Source: JALYOK01 sp963840785 (GTDB lineage: Bacteria; Pseudomonadota; Gammaproteobacteria; Burkholderiales; JALYOK01). Taken from it: DNA of 64,000 nucleotides. The notes under the pieces were generated by a model. It did not search any database and was not told the DNA's origin. It saw nothing but the letters and a program-made list of their open reading frames with translations. This document shows, one piece after another, positions 54,992 through 64,000 of this stretch; position 1 is the stretch's first letter, and the number at the start of each line of letters is the position of its first letter. The translations under genes were made by a program, and so were the position numbers. The DNA lies in the NCBI GenBank assembly GCA_963840785.1, contig CAWJAF010000003.1, positions 731,076 to 795,075 of the forward strand, given 5' to 3'.

Positions 54992-55415
54992 ATGCCAAGC
55001 AAGCCTCACAAGCAAATCGAAACATTTCCCAATCCGGCACCCCAGCGGGATTATCACATTCACATGGAAATCCCTGAATTCACTTGTCTTTGCCCAATAA
55101 CCGGGCAGCCGGATTTTGCCGTAATTTGTATTTGGATTACATGCCGGATAAATAAAAATGTCGAGCTAAAGAGTTTGAAACTTTATATTTGGTCGTACCG
55201 CGATCAAGGGTGCGTTTCACGAAGCAGTGACGAACAAAATTCTCGATGATTTAGTCAAAGCGATGAAACCGCGTTTTTTACGCATTACGGCAAAATTGTA
55301 TGTGCGCGGCGGCATTTTCACCAACGTCGTCGCAGAACATCGGAAAAAAGGTTGGAAACCCGCGCCACGTGTGGACCTTAGCCGATTTGAAGGGCAGTCG
55401 AATACGCGCGGCTAG
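54992..55415 (+). CDS. queF: NADPH-dependent 7-cyano-7-deazaguanine reductase QueF (three indels)
   Basis: About 141 residues, the short unimodular form. Reduces preQ0 to preQ1 for queuosine. Starts MPSKPHKQIETFPNPAPQRD. The catalytic Cys is in EFTCLCPITGQPDF, followed by NVELKSLKLYIWSYRDQG, and the NADPH motif region RGGIFTNVVAEHRKKGW. Breaks: a loss near 55121, a gain near 55153 (restoring NLYLDYMPDK) and a gain near 55211 (before AFHEAVTNKILDDLV). I choose the ATG at 54992 over the TTG nine bases before. Its stop overlaps that of the convergent EamA gene in CTAG. Confidence 0.88.
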
Positions 55416-56305
55416 TGTGCTTTACGCTCGGCGAGGGCGGAGACAATGGTCGCGGCGATAATCAACATACCGCCTACCCATTCACGCATCGACATCGTTT
55501 CGCCCGCAAGCCAATGGGATGACACCGCACCGACCACAAACTCGAACAACATAATGACAATGGCGCGAATGGCCGGAAGGTGAACCAACGCATAAAACAC
55601 CATGAGCTGACTGTGCAACAACAGCGCGCTACCCACACCAACGATCAGCCATAAGCGTCACCGTACTTCGGCACTTGCACGACTCGCTACATATGTCACC
55701 CGCGGCATGAGCATTGCAATGCCGGAAATCACCAAAACGCCAAAACAACTCGCAAACGCTTTTGCACCAACACCGGAATCCTTTAAGCGCAGCGCAAGAC
55801 ATTATTCAGCGCAAATGCAATTCCGGCGGATAAGCCAACCAGTCTGCGAGACTGCGCGGCAAAGGCCAGCCCAATTCCGGCCGCCAAAGCATCGTAATCG
55901 CACCAGCCAGCGCGAGCAATACCACAAGATAGCTGCCGTTGATGGCCGCTCCCCAAGTATCCATCGCGCGAGCGGCAACGTCCAAACCGGCGCCAGATAG
56001 AACAACAACAACACGCGCATGACTTCACCCTCAATGGTGCCCATGACATACGCGTAGTTAGTCCAACCCGACACCAAAGCCAGCGCGAAAAACCAGGCTG
56101 GCGGATTGAAGTATTCGCGCCACGATTTCGCGAAAAATATAAGCACGAGGAAAAAAGTGACCAAATAGGTGAGAAACGTGGCGGGCGTGCCTTGCAATCC
56201 CTGCCCTTCAAGCAAACGGTAGGGGTACCACACCGTTCCCCAAATCACGGCGGCAAATAGTAGCGCGAGCGTTGGCGGAAAATATTTGTTTGGTTGACCT
56301 GCCAT
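55412..56305 (-). CDS. EamA-family (DMT) permease (several indels)
   Basis: About 297 residues, predicted ten membrane helices in two EamA halves. Starts MAGQPNKYFPPTLALLFAAV, then IWGTVWYPYRLLEGQGL, and the helix-rich segments VLLLFYLAPVWTLPLARWIL, NGSYLVVLLALAGAITMLW and MLFEFVVGAVSSHWLAGE. Frame breaks occur at about four places between 55640 and 56000; I did not fix each to one base. Exports or imports small metabolites; substrate not inferable. Given the number of breaks, a true pseudogene is possible, but neighbours share the same damage. Confidence 0.65.
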
Positions 56306-56416
56306 CGGGAATATAATACGGCCTTGGATTTTGTCGGCGGAACTTGCCGCGCATCTTAACACTCAAAAGAATAATCGCTTGTCATCACACCGCCGCAAAC
56401 GCGACGGCGTAACAAC

Positions 56417-57609
56417 ATGAATCCCGATCTCGCTCTCCTACAGCCCTATCCATTTGAAAAACTCCGCGGACTTTTCAAAAACACGACGGCTAATGCGTCC
56501 CTCAGCCCGATTTTGCTTTCCATCGGCGAGCCGAAACATCCAACGCCACCATTCATCACCGACGCGCTGGTCGACAATTTAAGCGGCCTGGCTCGTTACC
56601 CGCTAACCCTCGGTAGCGATTCGCTGCGCGCAACGATCGCGGCGTGGTTAAAGCGCCGCTATAACCTAAATGAACTAGACGGCGCCACGCAAGTGCTGCC
56701 GACATTGGGTAGCCGTGAAGCAATATTCGCGCTCGCGCAAACCTTGGTCGATCGTACGAAACCAAATGCGACCGTCATCTGCCCTAACCCGTTTTATCAA
56801 ATCTACGAAGGCGCGGCGCTGCTCGCCGGCGCGCAACCTTATTTCATTAACACGGTTGCCAAAGATAATTTCCGCTTCGATACGGCAAGCGTGCCCGACG
56901 ATATTTGGGCGAGAACGCAATTGGTGTACGCCTGTTCGCCATCGAACCCGACCGGCAAGGTGATGTCGATCGACGAATGGGAACGTTGTTCAATCGCTCG
57001 GCGCAACATGGCTTCACGATCATATCCGACGAATGTTACTCGGAAATTTATCTCGACAACGCCAATCCGCCGCTCGGCGCCTTGGAAGCAGCGCAGCAGC
57101 TCGGTCTCGCTGATTACGCTCGGCTAGTGGTGATGGGCAGTTTGTCGAAACGTTCCAACGTCCCCGGCATGCGCTCAGGATATGCCGCGGGCGATGCGAA
57201 CATCCTGAAGGAGTTTGCGCTGTATCGAACTTACCACGGCAGCGCGATGAGTCCGGCCGTACAAGCCGCGAGCGAGATCGCTTGGAAAGATGAAGCCCAT
57301 GTCATCGAAAATCGCCGACTGTACCGCGAAAAATTTCGCGCGTTTTACGACATAGTCAATCCGGTATTGCCGCTCTCCATGCCCGACGCCGCATTTTATT
57401 TCTGGGTGAAAACGCCGATCGCCGATACCGAGTTCACGCGGCGTTTGTTTCAAGATCAAAACGTCACCGTGCTCGCCGGCAGGTATCTTGGGCGCGAGGC
57501 CCACGGCATTAACCCCGGCGAGAATTACGTGCGGATGGCGATGGTTTCGCCGCTAACCGAATGCATCGATGCGGCACATCGCATCGCAAAATTTGCTAAA
57601 ACACTTTAA
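56417..57609 (+). CDS. dapC: succinyldiaminopimelate transaminase (one indel)
   Basis: About 398 residues, class I/II PLP aminotransferase. Starts MNPDLALLQPYPFEKLRGLF. Motifs: LSIGEPKHPTPPFI, LPTLGSREAIFALAQ, ACSPSNPTGKVMS, IISDECYSEIYLD, and the PLP lysine in GSLSKRSNVPGMRSGY. Converts N-succinyl-2-amino-6-oxopimelate to the diamine in lysine/DAP synthesis. One base is missing near 56983 (in GGGAACG), between SIDEWE and TLFNRSAQHGF. It is 9 bases before dapD, which supports the dapC assignment. Confidence 0.92.
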
Positions 57610-57618
57610 GGGAGAATC

Positions 57619-58437
57619 ATGAGTCTGCAGCAAACCATCGACGCCGCGTGGGAACGGCGCACTGAATTTTCGCCGACGTCTGCACCTGCCGATATTAAAA
57701 ATGCCGTCGCCGAAACGTTGAACAATCTGGATGCTGGCACGATCCGCGTCGCAGAAAAAATCAACGGCGAATGGGTCACGCATCAATGGATCAAAAAAGC
57801 CGTGCTGCTATCGTTTCGCTTGAAAGACAACGACATCATGGATGGCGGTAACACAAAATATTTTGACAAAGTCGATTCGAAATTTGCCAACTACACCGCG
57901 CAAGATTTTCAAAAAGGCGGCTACCGCGTCGTGCCGCCGGCCATCGCGCGCAAAGGTTCGTTCATCGCGAAGAATGCCGTGTTAATGCCCTCCTACGTCA
58001 ACATCGGCGCCTACGTCGATGAAGGCACCATGGTCGATACCTGGGCGACCGTCGGCTCTTGTGCGCAAATCGGAAAAAACGTACATCTTTCCGGCGGCGT
58101 CGGCATCGGCGGCGTATTGGAGCCGGTGCAAGCCAACCCAACCATCATCGAAGACAATTGCTTCATCGGCGCGCGCTCGGAAGTTGTCGAAGGCGTCATC
58201 GTCGGCGAAGGCTCAGTGATTTCCATGGGAGTTTATCTCGGGCAGAGCACGAAAATTTACAACCGAGAAAGCGGCGAAGTGAGCTACGGAAAAGTTCCGC
58301 CTGGGTCGGTTGTGGTATCAGGCAATCTGCCATCGGCTGACGGAAAATATAGTTTGTATTGTGCCGTCATCGTCAAACAAGTCGACGCAAAAACCCGCGC
58401 GAAAACCAGCATCAACGAATTGCTACGCGGCGATTAA
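57619..58437 (+). CDS. dapD: tetrahydrodipicolinate N-succinyltransferase
   Basis: 272 residues, intact, left-handed beta-helix. Contains LSFRLKDNDIMDGG, SYVNIGAYVDEGTMVDTWA, VGSCAQIGKNVHLSGGVGIG and FIGARSEVVEGVIVGEGSVI. Adds succinyl from succinyl-CoA to tetrahydrodipicolinate. It is preceded by GGGAGA and follows dapC as an operon. Confidence 0.97.
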   Translation: MSLQQTIDAAWERRTEFSPTSAPADIKNAVAETLNNLDAGTIRVAEKINGEWVTHQWIKKAVLLSFRLKDNDIMDGGNTKYFDKVDSKFANYTAQDFQKGGYRVVPPAIARKGSFIAKNAVLMPSYVNIGAYVDEGTMVDTWATVGSCAQIGKNVHLSGGVGIGGVLEPVQANPTIIEDNCFIGARSEVVEGVIVGEGSVISMGVYLGQSTKIYNRESGEVSYGKVPPGSVVVSGNLPSADGKYSLYCAVIVKQVDAKTRAKTSINELLRGD

Positions 58438-58440
58438 TAG

Positions 58441-58492
58441 GTAGGGTGCATTCATGCACCATTCAATAGCTCGGTGCATGAATGCACCCTAC
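58441..58492. repeat. GTAGGGTGCATTCATGCACC inverted repeat
   Basis: Complete pair: GTAGGGTGCATTCATGCACC, 12-base loop, GGTGCATGAATGCACCCTAC, a perfect 20-base stem three bases after dapD. Second copy at 23505-23553. It may end dapD transcription. Confidence 0.85.
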
Positions 58493-58511
58493 CCCGCTAC
58501 GATCCTTACCC

Positions 58512-58580
58512 AGCTTGCCTCGTGGCATGACATGCCTGGTGAAGAAGTATCCATGCGGATCTCCGGCACACCGCATTTGT
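58512..58580. repeat. intergenic repeat, CAGGCAT family (reverse orientation)
   Basis: AGCTTGCCTCGTGGCATGAC followed by ATGCCTGG, then GAAGTATCCATGCGGATCTC. The first 26 bases match 62356-62381 with one difference. Confidence 0.7.
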
Positions 58581-58592
58581 AGTTGAATCGCA

Positions 58593-60089
58593 ATGAATAC
58601 TTACGCCTGTTTTGCCGAACGATTTTTGCAGTCACCCAGTAGCGTATTTCTATCAGCCGATTCTGGTGAAAGTTTTTCCTACGCCGACGTCGAACGTGAA
58701 ACCGCGTGCTACTCGAATTTCCTGATTGATCTCGGATTAAGTGCCGGCGATCGCGTCGCGGTTCAAGTCGAAAAATCGCCGCAGGCAATTCTGATTTATC
58801 TTGCCTGCCTGCGCGCAGGCCTATGTTATCTGCCGCTTAACAACGCCTACCAACAGGGCGAAATTCGTTACTTCTTAAACGACGCGGAACCCGCCGTTGC
58901 GATTTGTTCGCCGCAAAATCTGCCTTGGTTTTCGACGCTTTGCAATGAAGCAAAAGTGCCACATATATTTTCGTTCGATCAAAATGGTAATGGCTCGTTT
59001 GCCGACTTAGCGCGATCTTCTTCGACGGAATTTGTTACCGCAACGTCAAAGCCCGACGACCTCGGTGTAATCATCTATACGTCAGGCACCACGGGCCGCT
59101 CCAAGGGCGCGATGGTCACCCATGGCAATCTCACATCAAATGCGCAGGAATTATGCGACGCATGGCAGATCACGCCGAACGACACGCTCATTCATGCATT
59201 GCCGATTTTTCATATTCACGGATTATTCGTCGCGCTGAATACGACTTTGTTGAGCGGCGCGAAATTAATTTTTCATCGTAAGTTCGATGCAAATGCGGTC
59301 ATCGCCGTCTTGCCGCGCGCGACCATGTTGATGGGTGTGCCGACGTTCTATACACGATTGCTTACCGAGCCGGCGTTCACTCGCGCGGCATGCAAATCCA
59401 TGCGCCTTTTCGTTTCCGGTTCAGCGCCGCTGTTGCTAGACACCTTCAACGAATTTCGCGAACGCACCGGTCACACTATTCTCGAACGCTACGGCATGTC
59501 TGAAGCGGGCATGATTTGCTCGAACCCATTTGATGGCGAGCGGCGCGGCGGCACGGTGGGCAAACCGCTGCCCGGCGTAACACTGCGCATCGACGGCGGT
59601 GACACCGGTGGCATCGAAATCAAAGGTGCGAATGTCTTTTCCGGCTATTGGCGCATGCCGGAAAAGACGGCGGAAGAATTCACCGCCGATGGCTATTTCA
59701 AAACCGGCGACATCGGCACCATCGATCGCGATGGCTATGTTTCCATTGTTGGCAGGGTAAAAGATTTAATCATCAGCGGCGGCTTTAACGTTTATCCGAA
59801 AGAAATCGAAGTCTTAATTGATGCCATACCCGGCGTTAGCGAATCCGCAGTAATCGGATTATCCCATCCAGATTTCGGTGAATCCGTGACCGCCATAGTT
59901 GTCCGCGACAAAGACGGCTCGGTGTTGAGCGAAGCCGATGTCATCGCCCACGTAAAATCTGAATTGGCCAATTTCAAAGTTCCTAAACGCGTTCACTTTG
60001 TCGACGAACTGCCGCGCAATACGATGGGCAAAGTTCAGAAAAACATTTTGCGCGAACGTTTCTCCAGTTACAGCTCGGCTAAGGGGTAA
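58593..60089 (+). CDS. matB: malonyl-CoA synthetase
   Basis: 498 residues of the adenylate-forming family. P-loop GVIIYTSGTTGRSKGAMVTH, HALPIFHIHGLFVALN, ERYGMSEAGMICSNP, GYFKTGDIGTIDRDGYVSI, RVKDLIISGGFNVYPKEIE and the catalytic Lys in PRNTMGKVQKNILRER. The GMSEAGMICSNP and FHIHGLF motifs fit MatB, which makes malonyl-CoA from malonate. Intact. It ends in an 11-base overlap with the convergent cdsA gene. Confidence 0.88.
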   Translation: MNTYACFAERFLQSPSSVFLSADSGESFSYADVERETACYSNFLIDLGLSAGDRVAVQVEKSPQAILIYLACLRAGLCYLPLNNAYQQGEIRYFLNDAEPAVAICSPQNLPWFSTLCNEAKVPHIFSFDQNGNGSFADLARSSSTEFVTATSKPDDLGVIIYTSGTTGRSKGAMVTHGNLTSNAQELCDAWQITPNDTLIHALPIFHIHGLFVALNTTLLSGAKLIFHRKFDANAVIAVLPRATMLMGVPTFYTRLLTEPAFTRAACKSMRLFVSGSAPLLLDTFNEFRERTGHTILERYGMSEAGMICSNPFDGERRGGTVGKPLPGVTLRIDGGDTGGIEIKGANVFSGYWRMPEKTAEEFTADGYFKTGDIGTIDRDGYVSIVGRVKDLIISGGFNVYPKEIEVLIDAIPGVSESAVIGLSHPDFGESVTAIVVRDKDGSVLSEADVIAHVKSELANFKVPKRVHFVDELPRNTMGKVQKNILRERFSSYSSAKG

Positions 60090-61029
60090 AGTAGTAACGC
60101 GTCACGTGAAAGAAAATCGGCGCGGCGAAGCTGACTGAATCCATACGATCCATGACACCACCGTGGCCTTCGATCATCGTGCCCCAATCTTTCGCACCGA
60201 GGCTGCGCTTGACGGCGGAGAGGGCAAGGCCGCCGAAAAATCCCATCAGGACGATGATCAACGCCATGCCTGCCGATTGCAACGGCGTGAACGGCGTGAT
60301 CCACCACATCACCGCGCCGATCGCCACGGCGCTGACGCCGCCGCCGACTAAGCCTTCGACGGTTTTCGAGGGGCTGACGACTGGCGCGATTTTGGTTTTG
60401 CCGAATAATTTGCCGAACACATATTGCATGACGTCGCTCATCTGCACGATTAGCAAGAGATAAAACAACAGCAGTACATTCTGGCCGCTTTCGGAATAAC
60501 CGGGGACATCAAGCAACAGGAGCGCGGGCGCATGGCTCACGCAATAAACCGCAATCATCACGCCCCACTGAATTTTTGCGATGCGCGCGAGAAAGTCTTC
60601 GACATCGCCCGCCAGCGCGGCGAATGCCGGCAGCAACAAAAACCCGTAGACAGGAATAAAGATCGAGAACAGCGCATACCAATCGATGCCGATCAAATAA
60701 TACTGCAGCGGCACGAGTAAAAAGAAAGATAGCGCGAGCGGATAATAGTCCCCGGATTTTGTCGGCGTGAGCGTGATGAATTCGCGCAGTGCCAAAAATG
60801 AAATAATGCCGAACAAAACCAAGGTCGCATTTTTTCCGATGAAAAAAGCGGCCACGAAAATCGCGATCATCGACCACCAGGCGCGCGTGCGCTGATTGAG
60901 ATTGTCGACCACAGCGCGGCCACTATCGGTAGCGGCGCGCCTTTTCAACAACATGCCGATGATAGTCGCGATGGAAAGCAGTATGACTACGCCACCGATG
61001 AGCCAATAAAATTTCTCTTGAACGTTCAT
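60079..61029 (-). CDS. phosphatidate cytidylyltransferase (CdsA family, YnbB-like)
   Basis: 316 residues, about eight membrane helices. The CdsA signature is present near the C-terminus: VKRSLGAKDWGTMIEGHGG then VMDRMDS, and SPSKTVEGLVGGG earlier. Makes CDP-diacylglycerol from phosphatidic acid and CTP. Overlaps the PlsC gene by 4 bases. The trio with PlsC and a CDP-alcohol phosphatidyltransferase resembles E. coli ynbABC, so this is probably an accessory CdsA, and the main copy would be expected with uppS/dxr. Confidence 0.88.
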   Translation of the reverse strand: MNVQEKFYWLIGGVVILLSIATIIGMLLKRRAATDSGRAVVDNLNQRTRAWWSMIAIFVAAFFIGKNATLVLFGIISFLALREFITLTPTKSGDYYPLALSFFLLVPLQYYLIGIDWYALFSIFIPVYGFLLLPAFAALAGDVEDFLARIAKIQWGVMIAVYCVSHAPALLLLDVPGYSESGQNVLLLFYLLLIVQMSDVMQYVFGKLFGKTKIAPVVSPSKTVEGLVGGGVSAVAIGAVMWWITPFTPLQSAGMALIIVLMGFFGGLALSAVKRSLGAKDWGTMIEGHGGVMDRMDSVSFAAPIFFHVTRYYFTP

Positions 61030-61625
61030 GCCAGCGCCACGACTTCACGCCGCGCCCGCGTCAAAAAATCTTCCTTCGATTCGTTTTCGATCTTGGCAAG
61101 GGGCGCGCCGAAACGTACGGTGCAAATCAATGGCAACGGGAAAAACGTGCCCTTCGGCATTGAGCGATGTAAATTTTCTAGGTACACGGGCACGAGCTCC
61201 ACGTTGGGAAAGCGCTGCGACAAATGATACAGGCCGCTCTTGAACGGATCGGGCAAGGCCTGTGGTTTACGCGTACCTTCGGGAAAAATAATCAGCGATT
61301 GGCCGTTTGACAGCACGTCATACAAGGGCTGCAACGGATCGCCTTCGCGACCCTCACGCGCTCGCTCGATCAGCACGACGTTAAATCCCTTGCCTGAAAC
61401 ATAGCGGCGAAACGCGCTGCCGCCCCAATAATCTTTCGCCGCGACGGGCCGTGTTTGCTGGCGCAGCTCGGACGGTAAGGCGGACCACAATACGAGTGTG
61501 TCCATATGGCTGGAATGATTGGCGAAATATATTCGCTGTGCCGCGCTCGGCGCGGAACTCACCCACCGAGGGTAGGCGCCGACGAGCAAGCGTACCGACC
61601 CGATCAATAATCCTGAGAGCCACAT
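61026..61625 (-). CDS. 1-acyl-glycerol-3-phosphate acyltransferase family (PlsC-like)
   Basis: 199 residues. The acyltransferase boxes are FANHSSHMDTLVLW (H-x4-D), GFNVVLIERARE, and IIFPEGTRKPQ. One N-terminal membrane helix (MWLSGLLIGSVRLLVG). Transfers an acyl chain to lysophosphatidic acid or a related lipid. I start at ATG 61625, since upstream in-frame codons overlap the neighbouring gene. Coupled to cdsA through ATGA. Confidence 0.85.
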   Translation of the reverse strand: MWLSGLLIGSVRLLVGAYPRWVSSAPSAAQRIYFANHSSHMDTLVLWSALPSELRQQTRPVAAKDYWGGSAFRRYVSGKGFNVVLIERAREGREGDPLQPLYDVLSNGQSLIIFPEGTRKPQALPDPFKSGLYHLSQRFPNVELVPVYLENLHRSMPKGTFFPLPLICTVRFGAPLAKIENESKEDFLTRARREVVALA

Positions 61626-61629
61626 CGAT

Positions 61630-62253
61630 TTAACTCTTAAGTTGTCGCGCGATGGCTGACGTGCGTGCGATGCAAGTGAGCATTGCGCCAAGCGCGATGA
61701 CCCAAGCGGCAACGATCAACACATAGCGCGTACCAAAAAAATACCATTCAATCGCACCGATGATACAAGCAATTGTCATCACCGCCATCCGATGCTGCTT
61801 CGCCATCGGCCCACGAAAATCTTGCGCCAGACCAATAGAGCCGCCGAATACGCGCACGTAAGCGGTCAGCGCTGCCGCGAGTGCGCCGAGCCAGCCCAGC
61901 CATGGCATCGCGATGGCATAGCCCAACGCGACAACTAATATCGAATCAGCAAGCCGATCGGGAAATTCGTTGTACAACTGGCCGACGCTGGATTTCTTTC
62001 CGCCTTCGATCGCAACCATGCCATCAAGCAAATTGCAGACAAGCCGCGCTTGAATCGCGATTGCGCAAGCGATCAAGCCAACTGAGCTTTGTATGAGTAA
62101 CAATGCCATAGCGCCAAGTGCCGCGAAAAAAACGCTCGCTACAGAAATTTGATTGGGCGAAAAATTGTTATGTGCCAGCCATCGCCCCATGCTCTGCGCC
62201 CACCTGGCGGTGCGCGCTTGAATTGGACGGCGATTTTCTTCGTTGGCGGGCAT
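61630..62253 (-). CDS. CDP-alcohol phosphatidyltransferase
   Basis: 207 residues, about six membrane helices. The CDP-alcohol motif appears as LLDGMVAIEGGKKSSVG then EFPDRLADS; the usual Arg after DGxxA is replaced by Ile, as in YnbA-like proteins. It joins a CDP-lipid to an alcohol. With PlsC and CdsA it could make a non-standard phospholipid. First gene of the trio. Confidence 0.85.
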   Translation of the reverse strand: MPANEENRRPIQARTARWAQSMGRWLAHNNFSPNQISVASVFFAALGAMALLLIQSSVGLIACAIAIQARLVCNLLDGMVAIEGGKKSSVGQLYNEFPDRLADSILVVALGYAIAMPWLGWLGALAAALTAYVRVFGGSIGLAQDFRGPMAKQHRMAVMTIACIIGAIEWYFFGTRYVLIVAAWVIALGAMLTCIARTSAIARQLKS

Positions 62254-62324
62254 GACGATTATTTTTTATGGAGCCAGTTGCAATTGTAAGTCTACCGACC
62301 TGACAGAGCAACGCGATGCCATTC

Positions 62325-62420
62325 CGAACTCCGGCAATGCCGGAAGCCGCTCCCCGCTTGCCTCGTGGCATGGCATGCCTGAAGGTCGGCTTTCTGATTG
62401 GCTCCTGGCACGATCAGTTT
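62325..62420. repeat. intergenic repeat, CAGGCAT family (reverse orientation)
   Basis: CTCCGGCAATGCCGGAAGCC, GCTTGCCTCGTGGCATGGCA followed by TGCCTGAAGG, then TGATTGGCTCCTGGCACGAT. This is the fullest copy of the family. The rest of the 265-base gap holds the promoter region of the transketolase gene. Confidence 0.7.
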
Positions 62421-62518
62421 TTTTCGTCATTTCCTTTGTAAATTCGTCGAAAATTCGTTGTACCATTTCAATCGCTCATAAAGCATTCGCGAAATCTAAC
62501 TTCGCCGGGGGAAAACGA

Positions 62519-63347
62519 ATGGAAGAAACCAACGCCAATCTAATTCGGCGTCTTGAAGCACAGGCAAAACAAATTCGTCGCAATATTTGGCGCGCACTGC
62601 GCGCCGGCGGCAGCGGCCATGCAGGTGGTTCGAGTTCTGCCGCGGACATTTTAACGGCGCTGTATTTTCATCGCATGCGAATTAGACCTGCAGAGCCGGA
62701 GTGGCCGGATCGCGATCGCTTCGTGCTGTCGAAAGGCCACGCGAACGCCGCACTCGGCGCGGTTCTGGCGCAGGCAGGGTTTATCGACGAAGCGATCCTC
62801 GATAAATTTTACGCGTTCGAATCGCCGTTCGGTATGCATCCGGATATCAAAATGAATGGCATCGAAATGTGTACCGGCGCACTCGGCCATGGCCTCGCGA
62901 TCGCGATAGGCATGGCACTCGGCGCACGGGTTCAGAAGAAATATTTTCATACGTTCGTGATGGTTGGCGACGGCGAGTTGCACGAAGGATCGAATTGGGA
63001 AGCGGCGATGGCCGCCTCTCACTATCGGCTCGCAAATCTCACCGTGATAGTCGACTACAACAAAATTGCTCAGAGCGGACCACTGAAAGAACTCATCAAT
63101 ATTCATCCGCTTGTCGATAAGTGGCGTGCTTTCGGATTCGAGGTGAAAGAAATCGACGGACACAACATGACCGAAATCGTCGACACGCTCGATGCGTTGC
63201 CGCTTAATACCGAGCGCCCGTCGGCGATCATCGCCCACACAATTAAAGGCAAAGGCGTCAGCTTCGCCGAGAACACCTACGTGTGGCATAGCAATAACGT
63301 GAACGATGAAATTCACGCGAAGGCGCATCGCGGAGCTTGCGCCATGA
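62519..63347 (+). CDS. transketolase, N-terminal (TPP-binding) subunit (one indel near the end)
   Basis: About 276 residues. TPP and metal sites: SGHAGGSSSAADIL, FVLSKGHANAALGAVLAQAG, GALGHGLAIAIGMALG, and MVGDGELHEGSNWEAAMAA. This is the N-half of split transketolase. The ribosome site GGGGGA lies 5 bases before the ATG. As given, the frame runs straight into the C-half. Removing one base near 63326 gives AKAIAELAP and TGA at 63345-63347, overlapping the C-half ATG. This is the normal layout for the split enzyme, so I annotate two genes. A true fusion remains possible. Confidence 0.75.
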
Positions 63348-64000
63348 ATGCGATCACGAATGATTGGCGCGCACGCGCCGCAAATCAAACTCGCCTCGCG
63401 TTCGGCCAAGCTTTATTGGAACTCGGCGCACGCGAACCGCGCACGGTTGTTGTATCCGTCGATACGCAAGATTTGCTTGGCATCCGAACCTATATCGAAC
63501 GCTTTCCCGAGCGCTTCATCGAACTCGGCATCGCCGAACAAAACGCGATCGGCGTCGCGTCGGGATTAGCGACAACAGGCTTGCGCCCCTACGTGTGCGC
63601 CTATGCACCGTTCATCACCGCGCGCAGCATGGAGCAAGTGCGCAACGATGTAGCCTACGCCAAGCAGCGCGTGGTGATTGGCGCTGCGGCCAGCGGCATA
63701 TCGCTGGGCGTCGCCGGCGGCACGCATCATGCGTTGGAAGACATCGCGCTGATGCGCAGCCTGCCAAACATGACCGTCATCGTCCCCGCCGACGCTGATG
63801 AAGCCTATCGCGCCACGCTCGCGACGCAAGAAATCGACGGCCCCGTCTACATGCGCCTCGGCGGCCGCGTCGAAGAACCGCCCCATACCGGCGCCGACAC
63901 GCCATTTCGATTAGGCCGAGCAAGCGAGTTACGCACAGGAAATGACATCGCCATCATCGCCTGCGGCGCGATGGTGGACTTAGCAGTGAAGGCATCCGAT
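63344..64000 (+). CDS. transketolase, C-terminal (pyrimidine-binding) subunit (3' end outside window)
   Basis: 219 residues visible. Begins MNAITNDWRARAANQTRLAF then GQALLELG, with GGAG eight bases before the ATG. The pyrimidine-binding domain has FIELGIAEQNAIGVASGLAT (catalytic Glu in GIAEQN), GGTHHALEDIALMRSLPNMT and IVPADADEAYRATL. Pairs with the N-half to move two-carbon units between sugar phosphates. Relatives with a similar layout also serve in specialised sugar pathways. Confidence 0.75.
   Translation, partial: MNAITNDWRARAANQTRLAFGQALLELGAREPRTVVVSVDTQDLLGIRTYIERFPERFIELGIAEQNAIGVASGLATTGLRPYVCAYAPFITARSMEQVRNDVAYAKQRVVIGAAASGISLGVAGGTHHALEDIALMRSLPNMTVIVPADADEAYRATLATQEIDGPVYMRLGGRVEEPPHTGADTPFRLGRASELRTGNDIAIIACGAMVDLAVKASD

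Overview
This window looks like chromosomal DNA of a betaproteobacterium. The evidence is the 16S rRNA gene (its sequence style and helix signatures are betaproteobacterial by eye), the rRNA leader with boxA, and gene orders common in that group: smpB/ratA/rnfH, nudJ-mnmA, yajC-secD-secF behind tgt-queA, map-glnD, dapC-dapD and smc-zipA-ligA. Genus and family cannot be set from reading alone. Most genes are housekeeping genes. I see no phage, plasmid, transposase, CRISPR array or defence island.

Layout. 1-3.4 kb (minus): a TetR regulator followed by an MMPL/RND exporter and a LolA-like periplasmic protein cut by the window edge. 3.6-14 kb: a small secreted protein, alaS, a DUF1330 protein, a PNPOx-like flavoprotein, a lytic transglycosylase, smpB diverging from ratA-rnfH, nudJ-mnmA, a glutathione transferase and purB. 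14-21 kb (minus): YceI, DedA, then the run queA-tgt-yajC-secD-secF. 21-26 kb (plus): tRNA-Leu and a four-gene ABC exporter (adaptor, ATPase, two FtsX-type permeases). 26-32.6 kb (plus): class III aminotransferase, M20 hydrolase, M81 (MlrC-like) hydrolase, a secreted YVTN beta-propeller, and murB. 32.7-38.1 kb (minus): one rRNA operon ordered tRNA-fMet, 16S, tRNA-Ile, tRNA-Ala, 23S, 5S. 38.3-44.5 kb (plus): acyl-CoA ligase, map, glnD, threonine aldolase. 44.6-54.9 kb (minus): one tight run smc-zipA-ligA-galU-hpt-mtnP-def plus a membrane protein, and a small L12-fold-like protein. 55-64 kb: queF, an EamA permease, dapC-dapD, malonyl-CoA synthetase, a phospholipid trio (CDP-alcohol phosphatidyltransferase, PlsC, CdsA) and transketolase halves.

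The genes combine into a few themes: Sec export (secDF-yajC), tRNA modification (queF, queA and tgt for queuosine, mnmA for 2-thiouridine), lysine/peptidoglycan supply (dapC, dapD, murB), cell division and DNA (smc, zipA, ligA), trans-translation and protein maturation (smpB, def, map), and nitrogen sensing (glnD).

Two window-wide observations matter to anyone using this annotation. First, many genes that are normally essential and intact (alaS, mnmA, purB, smc, queF, dapC) are broken by single-base indels, while neighbours such as secD, glnD and ligA are clean. Full-length products are recovered by local frame correction, so I annotate whole genes and list the break points. Consensus errors are the simplest explanation. 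They also seem to create two false fusions (MMPL/LolA-like and the transketolase halves). Second, the gaps between genes carry at least four families of short palindromic dispersed repeats. No gap between genes exceeds 300 bases.
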